Positions 27,121-36,520 of a stretch of 64,000 nt of DNA are shown in pieces. A model generated the notes under the pieces. It was not told the origin of the DNA and did not search any database. It was given only the letters and a program-made list of their open reading frames with translations. Origin of the DNA: Scytonema tolypothrichoides VB-61278 (GTDB lineage: Bacteria > Cyanobacteriota > Cyanobacteriia > Cyanobacteriales > Nostocaceae); contig NZ_JXCA02000001.1 of NCBI RefSeq assembly GCF_000828085.3, forward strand, positions 669,576 through 733,575, given 5' to 3'. The first letter of the stretch is position 1; each line of letters starts with the position of its first letter. A program made the position numbers and the translations under genes.

Positions 27121-27801
27121 TCAGGGAGAAGATTCTGGACTATGATTACCACCTGGGACTTCTGGTGTTTCGGCTTGTGGCTGTTGTCTTTGCAAATATT
27201 TACTCAATATATAAGCCATATCCCCACGAGTCATAGGTTGTGAGGGTAAAAGATTGCCTTGTGTATCTGTATTGATGAATCCTTCAGTTGCTGCTGTGGC
27301 GATCGCCTTTTTTGCCCAACCAGGAATAGACCCTGCATCTGGATATTGGGAAATTATTTCATTTACTGTTTGATCGGGAAACTGAAAGACTCCATATGCC
27401 TGAGCAAAAATCGCTAAAGCTTCAGCCCTAGTGATTCTTTGATTTGGAAAAAAAAGATTGCCGCGATAGCCTTTCATAATATCGGTTTTTAAGACTATCT
27501 GAATGTCATTAAACGCTGGATTGGAAGGAGGGACATCTGTCACTTTTACATTCTCTTTGGTGACGGCTTGTCGTTTCTCCAGATGAAAAGCTTTTACCAG
27601 AATAGAGGCTAATTCTGCCCGACTGAGCAGACGTTCTGGATAGAACTGTCCATCTGGATAGTTCGTCATCACTTTGGCAGCAACTACTCGTGCAATTGGG
27701 TTGGATATTTTTTCAGTGCTGGGTTTTTCTTGGGCAGAAACTATGTTAGGAACTAATTGCAATAGTGAGACCAATGAAAGAGTACCTAGAAGCTGACGCA
27801 T
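27121..27801 (-). CDS. S-layer-homology (SLH) domain protein, exported
   Basis: The 226-residue protein starts with a signal peptide (MRQLLGTLSLVSLLQLVPNIVSAQ). About three SLH repeats follow: KVMTNYPDGQFYPERLLSRAEL, DIMKGYRGNLFFPNQRITRAEA and GFINTDTQGNLLPSQPMTRGDM. SLH modules bind peptidoglycan-linked polymers and anchor proteins to the cell wall. The protein is almost only SLH plus a short acidic and proline-rich tail, so it is likely a small structural wall protein. Confidence 0.85.
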   Translation of the reverse strand: MRQLLGTLSLVSLLQLVPNIVSAQEKPSTEKISNPIARVVAAKVMTNYPDGQFYPERLLSRAELASILVKAFHLEKRQAVTKENVKVTDVPPSNPAFNDIQIVLKTDIMKGYRGNLFFPNQRITRAEALAIFAQAYGVFQFPDQTVNEIISQYPDAGSIPGWAKKAIATAATEGFINTDTQGNLLPSQPMTRGDMAYILSKYLQRQQPQAETPEVPGGNHSPESSP

Positions 27802-27940
27802 GATGACAACCGCTTTGAACTGCTACTGTGAATGCAAGAATTACCAACTTATGTGTACCTGTTTCGTGAAAACACAGCAGATAATTAGACGAGCTTGTGT
27901 TCACTAATGTTGCCTATACCCTTTGAGGAATTTCCTCCAA

Positions 27941-28858
27941 TCAAAACAACCACAACCAAATTGGCAGAGTCACCAGCAACAGCATAGAACCCATAGCCAA
28001 TGCAGTGACTGCAAGATCGCGGTCAAGATGAAAAGTTTCGGCAATCACCAGCGTAGCAAAAGCTGGAGGCATAGCCATTTGCAAGACAATCGCCCGTGCT
28101 GTTGTCCCAGTTAAACCAAAATGTGGTAAAACACTACCTAAAATCAGTGGAACAATTAGCATTTTGATTCCTATGCTGATGCTTGCCCTCGGTAAACTGT
28201 GCCACGAAGTCAGTTTACTTAGTCGCATTCCAATAAGTACCAGAGATAAAGCAACACAACTCCAAGCAACTAACTCTAGCCAAAATTCCACTGGTGCAGG
28301 GATTTTTACCTCTCGAAATAGTAAGCCAAACCCAAAACTCCATAGAGCAGGATTAATAGCAATTGCTTTAAGCACCTGCAAATGACTATGAACACCACCA
28401 CCAAAACGAGCTGCCAAGGCAACACCAAGTCCATAAGCCCCCAATGTTGTCCCCAGCAAATCATAAAACAACGCCCAAGCAAAGTATTGTGTACCAACTA
28501 TTGACAGAGTAACGGGATAGCCAATATATCCTGTGTTACCCACCATTGCCGCTAAGATAAAACTGCCTTGAGTCGATTTTTGGGGAGCGGTATTTGTAAG
28601 ATAAGCTTGTCCTTTAATTGCTACCCAAGCCAAAACTGCTCCTAGTAAAATAGCTGAGTGGGCGATCGCTGGCGCAATCCAAATTTGTGCTGATAAGTCA
28701 GCCTTGCGTAAGAAGATGATAATACCTATCGGCACTCCAACCCAAAAAAGGAACTGTCCCAAACGGATAGGAACTGTAGTAGACAGCCTGCGTCCTAAAA
28801 GGTATCCTGCTAGGACTAGGAACACTAACTTGAAATAGAGTTCTAGGAGGTTTGTCAA
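27941..28858 (-). CDS. AEC-family (auxin efflux carrier-like) membrane transporter
   Basis: The 305-residue protein is made almost entirely of hydrophobic segments, about ten predicted helices, with the AEC arrangement of two five-helix bundles. Typical segments are GNTGYIGYPVTLSIVG in the first half and LQMAMPPAFATLVIAETFHLDRDLAVTA near the C-terminus, the latter being a hallmark of the family. These carriers export small organic anions such as malate or amino acids. The substrate is not readable. The gene is monocistronic and divergent from the VanY-like gene. Confidence 0.88.
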   Translation of the reverse strand: MTNLLELYFKLVFLVLAGYLLGRRLSTTVPIRLGQFLFWVGVPIGIIIFLRKADLSAQIWIAPAIAHSAILLGAVLAWVAIKGQAYLTNTAPQKSTQGSFILAAMVGNTGYIGYPVTLSIVGTQYFAWALFYDLLGTTLGAYGLGVALAARFGGGVHSHLQVLKAIAINPALWSFGFGLLFREVKIPAPVEFWLELVAWSCVALSLVLIGMRLSKLTSWHSLPRASISIGIKMLIVPLILGSVLPHFGLTGTTARAIVLQMAMPPAFATLVIAETFHLDRDLAVTALAMGSMLLLVTLPIWLWLF

Positions 28859-28958
28859 AATGAAACCACCAGATGTAGATGCAAAATTTTACGTATTGCC
28901 TTCCCTTTTCTCCAGTTTACAATTTGTTATGATATTGAGCAAACGCAGGAGTTGAGCT

Positions 28959-29804
28959 TTGGATAATGCTGGGTTTTCCGAGAAACCGCAAAACAGATCA
29001 TCTAGTTCCGGTGAAGATATTCCGGAAGCTTTGCGTGATACTCCTGATGCAGCAGCCAAGAAGGTCAGCATTCGCCCGTTGTTTTTAATCATTGGGGGAG
29101 TGGTGGGAGTTGTCTTAATAGCCGTTGTTAGCGGTTTTTTGTTTTTCGTTGTCACACCTAAAAAGACGAAGGATTCTCAGTCACCCCCTGCTAGTTCAAC
29201 TCCAGCAACTCCATCAAAATCGGGTAATTCAGCCACCTCAAAAGATAATACAGTTTTAGGCCATTTTGTTTACTCAGAAGCGCCTGAGTCTGAACTACAA
29301 CCGATTTCTAATGATAGACGCATTAAAATGCGAAAAGCAGCCGCTCAAAAGTTTCTAGAAATGGCGGCAGCAGCGCGGAGTGCAGGTGTTGTATTAGTAC
29401 CCGTTTCCGGTTTTCGCTCGATAAAAGAGCAAGAACAGTTGTTTTTTGCCGTTGGTGCCCAGCGGAATCAGACTCCAGCCCAACGGGCTGCTGTTAGTGC
29501 TCCCCCTGGTCATAGCGAACATCACACAGGTTATGCTGTGGATGTTGGAGATGGCGGAGTACCAGCAACAAATCTCACGACCAACTTTGAAAAAACTAAA
29601 GCTTATCAATGGCTACAAGCGAATGCAGCACGTTTCAGCTTTGAGATCTCCTTTCCTAAAGACAATCCTCAAGGTGTGAGTTATGAACCTTGGCATTGGC
29701 GTTTTGTGGGCGATCGCGATAGCTTGGAAACTTTCTACAAAGCCAGAAATTTGAAACCTGCTCAAATCTCGCAACAGGAAGAGTCGGGAAGTGGGGCCAG
29801 ATGA
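28959..29804 (+). CDS. VanY-type D-alanyl-D-alanine carboxypeptidase (LAS metallopeptidase)
   Basis: This 281-residue type II membrane protein has a cytosolic polar head (1-45), one helix (FLIIGGVVGVVLIAVVSGFL), a Ser/Pro/Thr linker, then the LAS peptidase domain: VPVSGFRSIKEQEQLF, GHSEHHTGYAVDVGD with zinc His and Asp, and EPWHWRF with the last zinc His. It trims D-Ala from peptidoglycan stem peptides. The start is a TTG at 28959 with AGGAG about 8 bases upstream; no ATG is available before the helix. It is convergent with the PBP2 gene pair, so three cell-wall genes cluster here. Confidence 0.88.
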   Translation: MDNAGFSEKPQNRSSSSGEDIPEALRDTPDAAAKKVSIRPLFLIIGGVVGVVLIAVVSGFLFFVVTPKKTKDSQSPPASSTPATPSKSGNSATSKDNTVLGHFVYSEAPESELQPISNDRRIKMRKAAAQKFLEMAAAARSAGVVLVPVSGFRSIKEQEQLFFAVGAQRNQTPAQRAAVSAPPGHSEHHTGYAVDVGDGGVPATNLTTNFEKTKAYQWLQANAARFSFEISFPKDNPQGVSYEPWHWRFVGDRDSLETFYKARNLKPAQISQQEESGSGAR

Positions 29805-29860
29805 GGGAGTGAGGAAGTGAGGGAACTAGAGACAATTTCGTAGCTTCCCTCCTTTCCTCG

Positions 29861-31732
29861 TCATTCTCTTGATTCATTCTGCCGTCTCATTCTGGGACTG
29901 TGAGTCCTTAGTTTCAACGCCTCAGTATCAGCTTTGTCAGACTTATTCAAAGATTTCTTTTGAAAAAATTCTTCCATCACTTGTAACACCATTGGGGCAG
30001 CAACACTACCGCCACCACCGCCAGAGTGTTCAGCAAATGCCAACACGACAATCTCTGGCTGATCAGCGGGAGTATATGCTCCAAACCATGCATGGTTTGC
30101 TTTGACACGATTCTTCCATGCCTCAGCTGTACCACTTTTACCGGATGTTGGAGGAATTGTTGACACATTGAGGGCTTTACCCGTACCCTCAGCTATCACC
30201 TTTCGCAGTCCTTCACGCAGAGTTTTGACGGTACTTGGCTTCATATTCAGAGATTCTCGCCAGTTTTTTGCTTCTTCATTGTCTTTGAGCAAATGTGGTT
30301 TCACTTTATAACCGCCATTGGCTGGGATACAGAACATAACAGCAACTTGCAGTGGTGTGGTTTGCAAAGCACCTTGACCAATAGACATATTAATGCTGTC
30401 GCCTACAGTCCAAGGAATTTTCCACGTTCTCTGCTTCCAGGCTTCATCTGGAATATGACCTTTCGTTTCTTCGGTGTTGAACTCAATGCCAGTTTTTTCA
30501 CCAAATCCGTATTTGCGAGTCCATTCAATTAAGGTTGGACCACCTACCCCCCTACCGATTTGATAGAAGAAAGTATCGCTACTCATTGCTAAAGCTTTTG
30601 TAAATCCCAATGGACCAAATCCAGCGTGGTTCCATTCAGCAAACGTGACTCCGCCAACAGTCAGGGAACCGTAGGTTTGCAGCACTGTGTCGGGAGAAAA
30701 TTTGCCGGATTCCAGTCCTGCTGTTACAGTGACTATTTTGAAAGTACTGGCGGGTGGAAAGGCGCTAGCGACAGCACGATTCAGCAAGGGATGGTTTTCA
30801 CCTTGTATGCTTTCCCAATCTTGTTTAGAAAGTCTTCGCTTGGAGAAAAGATTCGGGTCAAAGGTGGGATGAGACACCATTGCTAAAACAGCACCGTTAT
30901 TGGGGTTTAGTGCAACAATCACGCCGTTACGTCCGGTTAAAGCTTTTTCAGCAGCTTTTTGCACATTCAAATCTATAGTCAGGTGAACATCACTACCTGC
31001 TTTCGCCAGTTTCTCTCCTAACACTCGAATTGGGCGACCTTTACCATCTACTTCTACTTGCTGACCACCCCATTCACCCCGCAATAATTGTTCATATGCC
31101 TTTTCTACCCCCATTTGACCAATCATATCTCCTGGGCGATAACCTTCTTGTTTGTTTTGTTTCAATTGCTGCGGCGTTATTTCTCGGGTATAACCCAGTA
31201 CATGAGCTAATTCTTTCCCATGTGGGTAGTAGCGTACCGCTTCTGTATGAATTTCCACGTCTTTGAGTTCATTAGCGTACTCCTTCAATGCTGTAATTTC
31301 CGCTTCGTTGAGGTCACGAGCAATCCGCACCAGAGAAGAGTTAGAACCTGCATCATCTAATTTATTTTCCATCTCTTCTACAGGAATGTTGAGAATTTTG
31401 GACAGGCGCGGACCGACGACTGACCAGGAAGGCTTGGTGTGTGCCATTGGCCACAAATATACAGAACGCGGATAGCGAGTTGTTGCTAGTAGTTTACCAT
31501 TACGGTCAAAAATATTACCTCGTTCCGGTTGTTTGGGAATCATCCGAACCCGGTTTGCCTCGGCTCGCTTGCGATAATTTGCACCTTTCACAATTTGCAA
31601 ATATACTAGACGAACAGCAATACCAGTTGTCATCAATAAGGTAAATATGATGAAGAATAACGGCTGGAAACCCCGTCCAACAGTACGCGTATCTTTTTTG
31701 CTCGCTAATTGAGGTCGTTGCAGTAGCGTCAT
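29861..31732 (-). CDS. mrdA: Penicillin-binding protein 2 (transpeptidase), tandem copy A
   Basis: This 623-residue class B PBP has an N-terminal membrane helix (residues 22-43), a PBP dimerisation/pedestal domain with RGNIFDRNGKLLATT and RYYPHGKELAHVLGYT, then the transpeptidase domain. The active site has S329-TFK332, SSDTF as the SxN-type motif, and KSGTAEAW as the KTG box. PBP2 proteins of this layout cross-link side-wall peptidoglycan with RodA during elongation. It lies 505 bp downstream of a second, very similar gene on the same strand. Confidence 0.93.
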   Translation of the reverse strand: MTLLQRPQLASKKDTRTVGRGFQPLFFIIFTLLMTTGIAVRLVYLQIVKGANYRKRAEANRVRMIPKQPERGNIFDRNGKLLATTRYPRSVYLWPMAHTKPSWSVVGPRLSKILNIPVEEMENKLDDAGSNSSLVRIARDLNEAEITALKEYANELKDVEIHTEAVRYYPHGKELAHVLGYTREITPQQLKQNKQEGYRPGDMIGQMGVEKAYEQLLRGEWGGQQVEVDGKGRPIRVLGEKLAKAGSDVHLTIDLNVQKAAEKALTGRNGVIVALNPNNGAVLAMVSHPTFDPNLFSKRRLSKQDWESIQGENHPLLNRAVASAFPPASTFKIVTVTAGLESGKFSPDTVLQTYGSLTVGGVTFAEWNHAGFGPLGFTKALAMSSDTFFYQIGRGVGGPTLIEWTRKYGFGEKTGIEFNTEETKGHIPDEAWKQRTWKIPWTVGDSINMSIGQGALQTTPLQVAVMFCIPANGGYKVKPHLLKDNEEAKNWRESLNMKPSTVKTLREGLRKVIAEGTGKALNVSTIPPTSGKSGTAEAWKNRVKANHAWFGAYTPADQPEIVVLAFAEHSGGGGGSVAAPMVLQVMEEFFQKKSLNKSDKADTEALKLRTHSPRMRRQNESRE

Positions 31733-31994
31733 ATCACAAATAGCGATTCCGAGAATCGCATGAACCGTATACGATTACGCCAAATTTCTACCTGGGATTA
31801 CAAGAAAAACAACCCCGGTAGTGCAGCATTTGTCATTTGGTTTTTGTTATATAGAATAAACCAAATTGTTGTCAGTATTTTGCATAAGGAAATACATCAA
31901 TTAGCGCTATTCAGAGAAAACCAATGACTATACTGTTAATTTGGCAAAGACGGTAGTCCAAATTTACAACGCTTTTTCAGGTAGAAACTACAAA

Positions 31995-32030
31995 CCACAT
32001 GGTAGGGGCGATCGCTCCTACCATATGTGG
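31995..32030. repeat. Palindrome with a HIP1 octamer at its centre
   Basis: CCACATGGTAGG and CCTACCATATGTGG are near-perfect inverted arms around GGCGATCGCT. It lies in the spacer between the two PBP2 genes and can form a stable hairpin. Confidence 0.7.
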
Positions 32031-32053
32031 ATGAACACTTATAAAAAACGAAG

Positions 32054-32188
32054 AACCCTCCGGGTATGACCTTCGGTCACGCTGCGCTAACGCCAGTCGC
32101 CTGCGGAGGGAAACCCTCCCGCAGCGCTGGTCTCACCTCACCCCGCCTGCCTTCCCTCTCCTTAATAAGGAGAGGGTTGGGGTGAAGT
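32054..32188. repeat. Block of dispersed palindromic repeats between the PBP2 genes
   Basis: It contains CCTCCGGGTATGACCTTCGG, AACGCCAGTCGCCTGCGG with GGGAAACCCTCCC, and the CTCACCCC..CCTCTCC..GGAGAGG..GGGGTGA palindrome also seen at 27025. Related segments occur inside the mannosidase gene. The remaining spacer 31733-32237 has a TTTGGTTT/AAACCAAA hairpin at 31836-31865 and no gene. Confidence 0.75.
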
Positions 32189-32237
32189 CCGCAGAACTGG
32201 AACTTAGTATGACAACTGTGTTCTGAGTTTTTTGTTG

Positions 32238-34091
32238 TTAATCTCCAGATCTACGTCTTGAGTTTTGAGTTTTCGCTTTTGATTCTTCAGACTCAGATTT
32301 TTTATACTTGCCTGGATGTTTCTTCTGAAAATACTCTTCCAGGACTTGTAAGACAATGGGTCCGCAGTTGCTAGCACCACCACCACCAGAGTTTTCACCA
32401 AACGCCACAACAACAATCTCTGGCTTATCAGCGGGAGCATATGCCCCAAACCAAGTATGATTTGGGCGACCAACACCAGCTTCAGCAGTACCACTCTTAC
32501 CGGCCGCAGGGGGAATTGATGGTACCTTTAATCGTTTCCCCGTCCCATCTGTGACGACTCTGCGCAATCCTTCGCGAAGAACTTTGATGGTGCTTGGCTT
32601 TATATTTAGGGATTCTCGCCAGTTCTTTGCTTCTTCATGGTCTTTGAGCAAGTGTGGTTTCACTCTATAACCACCGTTAGCAGGAACCGCGAACATGATA
32701 GCAGCTTGCAGTGGTGTGGTTTGCAAAGCACCTTGACCAATTGACATATTGATGGTATCGCCTACAGTCCAAGGCATTTTCCACACTTTTCGCTTCCAAG
32801 CATCATCTGGAACATTACCTCTTGATTCTTCCTCTGGAAACTCAATGCCGGTTTTTTGGCCAAATCCATACTTGCGAGTCCATTCAATCAAAGTTGGACC
32901 ACCGACTCTCCTACCAACTTGGTAGAAAAATGTATCGCTACTCATGGCGATCGCACCCTGAAATCCCAGTGGACCGAATCCTGCGTGGTTCCACTCACCG
33001 AAGGTCACCCCCCCAATGGTCAAAGAACCGTAGGTTTGTAGCACTGTACTCGGAGAAAATTTACCTGATTCCAGCCCTGCTGTTGTGGTAATGATTTTAT
33101 AAGTACTCGCAGGTGGAAAGGCACTGAGGGCACGATTGACTAGGGGAAAGTTACTACCTTGTACACTTTGCCAGTCTTTCTGGGAAAGTCTTTGCTTCGA
33201 GAAGATATTCGGGTCAAAATTAGGATGAGACACCATTGCCAAAACTGCGCCATTATTGGGGTCTAATGCGACAATTGCACCCCTAGGTAATGTCAAAGCT
33301 TTTTGGGCTGCCTTTTGCAAATCTAAATCTATGGTCAGGTGAATATCATTACCTGCTTTTGCCTGTTTTTCTCCTAAAACTCGAATTGGGCGACCCTTAC
33401 CATCCACTTCAACTTGCTGACCACCCCATTCACCCCGCAACAGTTCTTCATACGCTTTTTCTACCCCCATCTGGCCAATGACATCTCCCAAGCGGTAGCC
33501 TTCTTTTTTCTTTTTTTTCAACTGCTGGGGTGTCAGCTCCCTAGTATAACCCAGTACATGTGCTAACTCTTTGCCATGCGGGTAGTAACGTACGGCTTCT
33601 GTATTAATTTCGACACCCTTCAGTTCGTTTTCATACTCCTTCAATGCAGTGATTTCCGCTTCGCTGAGGTCGCGAGCAATGCGTACCAGAGAAGTGGCGC
33701 TAGCACCAGCCTCGTCTAATTTCTTTTCTATCTCCTCTTGGGATATATTAAGAATTTTCTCAAGACGCGGACCGACGACTGACCAGGATGGCTTAGTGTG
33801 TGCCATTGGCCACAAATATACAGAACGCGGATAGCGAGTTGTCGCTAGTAATTTGCCCTTTCGGTCAAAAATATTACCTCGTTCTGGCTGTTTGGAAATC
33901 GTCCGAATTCGGTTTGCTGCGGCTCGTTCCTTAAATTTATGTCCTTCAATAATTTGCAAATATCCTAAACGAGCATTGATACCAGTGATCATCAATAAGG
34001 TAAATACGATAAAAAATATAGGTTGTAAACCTAGTCCGACTGTACGTATCTCTCTATTTTTACTGGTTGGAGGTGACTTTACTGTAGACAT
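32238..34091 (-). CDS. mrdA: Penicillin-binding protein 2 (transpeptidase), tandem copy B
   Basis: This 617-residue class B PBP is closely similar to the downstream copy from end to end, including RGNIFDRKGKLLATTRYPRS and VYLWPMAHTKPSWSVVGPRL. The active site is S329-TYK332, SSDTF and KSGTAEAG. The membrane helix (residues 23-43) and pedestal domain are intact, so both copies look functional. They differ most in the linker before the active Ser, around the KTG box (this copy lacks two residues of the other) and in the C-terminal tail (PGKYKKSESEESKAK). One may be used in a specialised cell type or stress; that is inference. Confidence 0.93.
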   Translation of the reverse strand: MSTVKSPPTSKNREIRTVGLGLQPIFFIVFTLLMITGINARLGYLQIIEGHKFKERAAANRIRTISKQPERGNIFDRKGKLLATTRYPRSVYLWPMAHTKPSWSVVGPRLEKILNISQEEIEKKLDEAGASATSLVRIARDLSEAEITALKEYENELKGVEINTEAVRYYPHGKELAHVLGYTRELTPQQLKKKKKEGYRLGDVIGQMGVEKAYEELLRGEWGGQQVEVDGKGRPIRVLGEKQAKAGNDIHLTIDLDLQKAAQKALTLPRGAIVALDPNNGAVLAMVSHPNFDPNIFSKQRLSQKDWQSVQGSNFPLVNRALSAFPPASTYKIITTTAGLESGKFSPSTVLQTYGSLTIGGVTFGEWNHAGFGPLGFQGAIAMSSDTFFYQVGRRVGGPTLIEWTRKYGFGQKTGIEFPEEESRGNVPDDAWKRKVWKMPWTVGDTINMSIGQGALQTTPLQAAIMFAVPANGGYRVKPHLLKDHEEAKNWRESLNIKPSTIKVLREGLRRVVTDGTGKRLKVPSIPPAAGKSGTAEAGVGRPNHTWFGAYAPADKPEIVVVAFGENSGGGGASNCGPIVLQVLEEYFQKKHPGKYKKSESEESKAKTQNSRRRSGD

Positions 34092-34301
34092 AGAAAAATA
34101 TCCAATTCCAAAATAAATTTTCTTGGTATAAAATTAGGTGAAATTCTTTTCTGTATTCCACGTTAAGATAACCAAAACAGTATATTTTTTTGTAAATTCT
34201 TCTTGGGGAGTCGAATCAACCAAAGTGTAACCTGTGGTTTGCCGAATCGACTATATTAATGAACAAAAAAACTGAAGATAACAGGATATAGCTGGTGGAT
34301 T

Positions 34302-35573
34302 ATGGCTCAACATTTGACGCAGAATCAGGGTGACGCATTGGGACAAAAAAATGAGGCAAGCCCTAATAACCCCTCGATTTATCGTGGGGCTTCCAGATCA
34401 ACCCAAGAGGGCTTGCCTCATTTTTCCAGTCATTCCCCCGGTAGGGGAACGGCTTTTGAGTCGTTGGATGTTGAACTGCATAACGTTTTCAAGTTTTTTA
34501 ACCAAGATCCAGCACTACATGGAGTAGACTTAGACGTCAAACACGGAGAATTTTTCAGTATTCTAGGTCCTTCTGGGTGTGGCAAAACAACTACGCTACG
34601 CTTAATAGCAGGGTTTGAAAGAGCGGATGCTGGCAAGGTGCTGATTCAAGGTCAGTCCATGACAAGTGTTCCCCCTTATCGCCGACCTGTCAACACAGTC
34701 TTTCAAAGCTATGCTTTGTTTAATCACTTAAATGTTTGGGATAACGTCGCGTTTGGACTGCGGTTAAAAAAAATACATAGGACGGATATTCACAGCAGAG
34801 TTAAAGAAGCTTTGGAACTGGTAAAAATGGAAGGGTTGCGATCGCGCTTTCCCAGTCAACTATCTGGTGGTCAACAGCAAAGAGTAGCATTAGCACGAGC
34901 GCTTGTAAATCGACCCGCAGTCTTGCTACTAGATGAACCTCTTGGGGCGCTAGACTTAAAACTGCGTAAGGAAATGCAGGTTGAACTCTCAAATTTACAT
35001 CAAGAACTAGGGTTGACCTTTATTATGGTGACTCACGACCAGGAAGAAGCATTGTCCTTGTCGAATCGCATTGCTGTAATGAATCAAGGCAAGATTGAAC
35101 AAATAGGCACCCCGAGTGATATATACGAACAACCACGCACAAGTTTTGTAGCTGATTTTATTGGTAATACGAATTTATTTGAAGGTGAAATCGCAGGTGT
35201 AGATGCTTCAAGTGTCATAATTTTTACAAAAACAGGATTCTCAATTGTGGTTGCTCGCCAGCATGACACACCAACTGAAATATCCCAAGCAGTCGTTGTC
35301 AGCGTACGTCCAGAAAAAATTCAGCTTTCGCTTTATAAACCCAGTTTGCAAACAAACTGCTTTGAAGGACGGCTCGTCAATATCATGTATCTCGGAACCC
35401 ACATCAACTATATTGTGCAATTGACAAACGGTGTACGCATTACCGTTTTGCAGCCCAATACTTTTGGGAATTTGCCAGGTCGTGAAACTCCTATTTATGC
35501 TTGGTGGGTCCAAAGTGATTGTTTGGCTTTATTAAAGAACTCAGAACACAGAATACAGAATAGAGATTTTTAA
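34302..35573 (+). CDS. potA: Spermidine/putrescine-type ABC transporter ATP-binding protein
   Basis: This 423-residue ABC ATPase has Walker A GPSGCGKTT (89-97), signature LSGGQQQRVALARAL, Walker B LLLDEPLGALD, the H-loop VTHDQEEAL, and a C-terminal regulatory TOBE-like domain (SVRPEKIQLS). The arrangement and FVADFIGNTNLFEG match PotA, the cytosolic engine of polyamine importers. Residues about 16-42 are encoded by a 79-bp palindrome (34347-34425) that looks inserted in frame between MAQHLTQ and the conserved LDVELHNVFKFF. No permease genes follow; a PotD-like gene is 26 kb away. If the first 50 residues are not native, a TTG near 34464 is an alternative start. Confidence 0.88.
   Translation: MAQHLTQNQGDALGQKNEASPNNPSIYRGASRSTQEGLPHFSSHSPGRGTAFESLDVELHNVFKFFNQDPALHGVDLDVKHGEFFSILGPSGCGKTTTLRLIAGFERADAGKVLIQGQSMTSVPPYRRPVNTVFQSYALFNHLNVWDNVAFGLRLKKIHRTDIHSRVKEALELVKMEGLRSRFPSQLSGGQQQRVALARALVNRPAVLLLDEPLGALDLKLRKEMQVELSNLHQELGLTFIMVTHDQEEALSLSNRIAVMNQGKIEQIGTPSDIYEQPRTSFVADFIGNTNLFEGEIAGVDASSVIIFTKTGFSIVVARQHDTPTEISQAVVVSVRPEKIQLSLYKPSLQTNCFEGRLVNIMYLGTHINYIVQLTNGVRITVLQPNTFGNLPGRETPIYAWWVQSDCLALLKNSEHRIQNRDF
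34347..34425. repeat. Large palindrome (18-bp perfect arms) inside the 5' end of potA
   Basis: AAAAATGAGGCAAGCCCT (34347-34364) and AGGGCTTGCCTCATTTTT (34408-34425) are perfect inverted copies. The 43-bp interior holds a second small hairpin, CCCCtCGAtttaTCGtGGGG. On the plus strand the right arm ends in five T, so the folded RNA resembles an intrinsic terminator within the coding sequence. Confidence 0.9.
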
Positions 35574-35620
35574 TTGTAAAAAATAGATGAAACCATGTCT
35601 ACTTTGAAAACCGTAGTTTT

Positions 35621-35723
35621 GTAGGTTGGGTGGAACGAAGTGTAACCCAACATTAACTCGACTATGGTATTGGGTTGGGCGTTAAGCTAGCTGCGCCTCC
35701 GGCAATCGCTGCATCCAACCTAC
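35621..35723. repeat. MITE-like repeat with GTAGGTTGG / CCAACCTAC ends
   Basis: The 103-bp segment starts GTAGGTTGGGTGGAACGAAG and ends CATCCAACCTAC, with internal CCCAACA/TTGGGTTGGG arms. It is a common dispersed repeat type of filamentous cyanobacteria. A relative lies at 40339-40480. Confidence 0.8.
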
Positions 35724-35810
35724 ATAATATCTTTTTTCAAAAACTCCAGGTTTCAACATGAAGAAGGTTTACATAGTAGACAATATATGGTTTTCACGAA
35801 GCTTGACTAG

Positions 35811-36275
35811 CAATTTGATACACAAATTGTAGAGTTAATCCATCAGTGGGATAGCAACGATAAAGCAATAGGGCTAGATGATTCTTCGAGGTTATTAATA
35901 GTTGATTCTGCAACCGTTAATGCTGTATTATCCCAACTTGGACAACTGCTAAAACAATCATTTCGCGAAGAAGATGTTGTCAGCCGTTGGGATAAAGAAG
36001 AAGTTGTGATAGGGTTATATGGCATGACCCGAGCTCATGGACATCAACGACTCGTTCAAATTCTAGAATTTCTACACAAGCGAGAGTTTAGTGCTATCAA
36101 CAACAGCAAGTTTCGGATAACTGCTAGCGCTGGTATCGCTCAGTATCCTAAAGATAGGACAGACTTACAGTCATTGTATAAATCGGCTAAGGCACTTCTA
36201 AAGTGCGATTCGTTGATGATTAAACGCCCTACACTTATTGAGAAGGTGCAAGATGTCAGTGAAATAATATATTAA
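35811..36275 (+). pseudogene. Decayed GGDEF (diguanylate-cyclase-like) domain fragment
   Basis: After a stop at 35808-35810 the frame stays open to 36275 without an ATG. It reads VNAVLSQLGQLLKQSFREED, then VVSRWDKEEVVIGLYG where a working domain has the GGEEF active-site loop, then FRITASAGIAQYPKDRTDLQSLYKSAKALL, the conserved end of GGDEF domains. The active loop is degenerate (DKEEV) and the N-terminal part is missing, so c-di-GMP synthesis is not expected. Confidence 0.65.
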
Positions 36276-36340
36276 GGCTGCCGTATGCGTTAAGGCTTGT
36301 TTAACATAATGTCGTCAGCCAACATCAGCACCAATCCGAT

Positions 36341-36520
36341 TTATTTCATACGTCGCTTACGTCTGGCTGCTACTGCCTTACGTTTACGTTTTTCTAAAGG
36401 TGTTTCAAAATGCCTGTGATACTTTACGTCAGCTAAAATTCCCGCCTTGGAAACTTGACGTTTAAACCGACGCAGAGCCGAATCAATTCCTTCGTTTTCT
36501 CCTAAAACCACCTGGGTCAT
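36341..36520 (-). CDS. rpsU: Small ribosomal subunit protein bS21
   Basis: This 59-residue frame ([40 protein letters not shown]) with the basic tail [16 protein letters not shown] is the S21 ribosomal protein, which sits near the anti-Shine-Dalgarno end of 16S rRNA and helps initiation. Length and sequence fit the cyanobacterial form. It is followed downstream by the decayed GGDEF fragment on the other strand and preceded by rsmI on the same strand orientation. Confidence 0.96.
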   Translation of the reverse strand: MTQVVLGENEGIDSALRRFKRQVSKAGILADVKYHRHFETPLEKRKRKAVAARRKRRMK

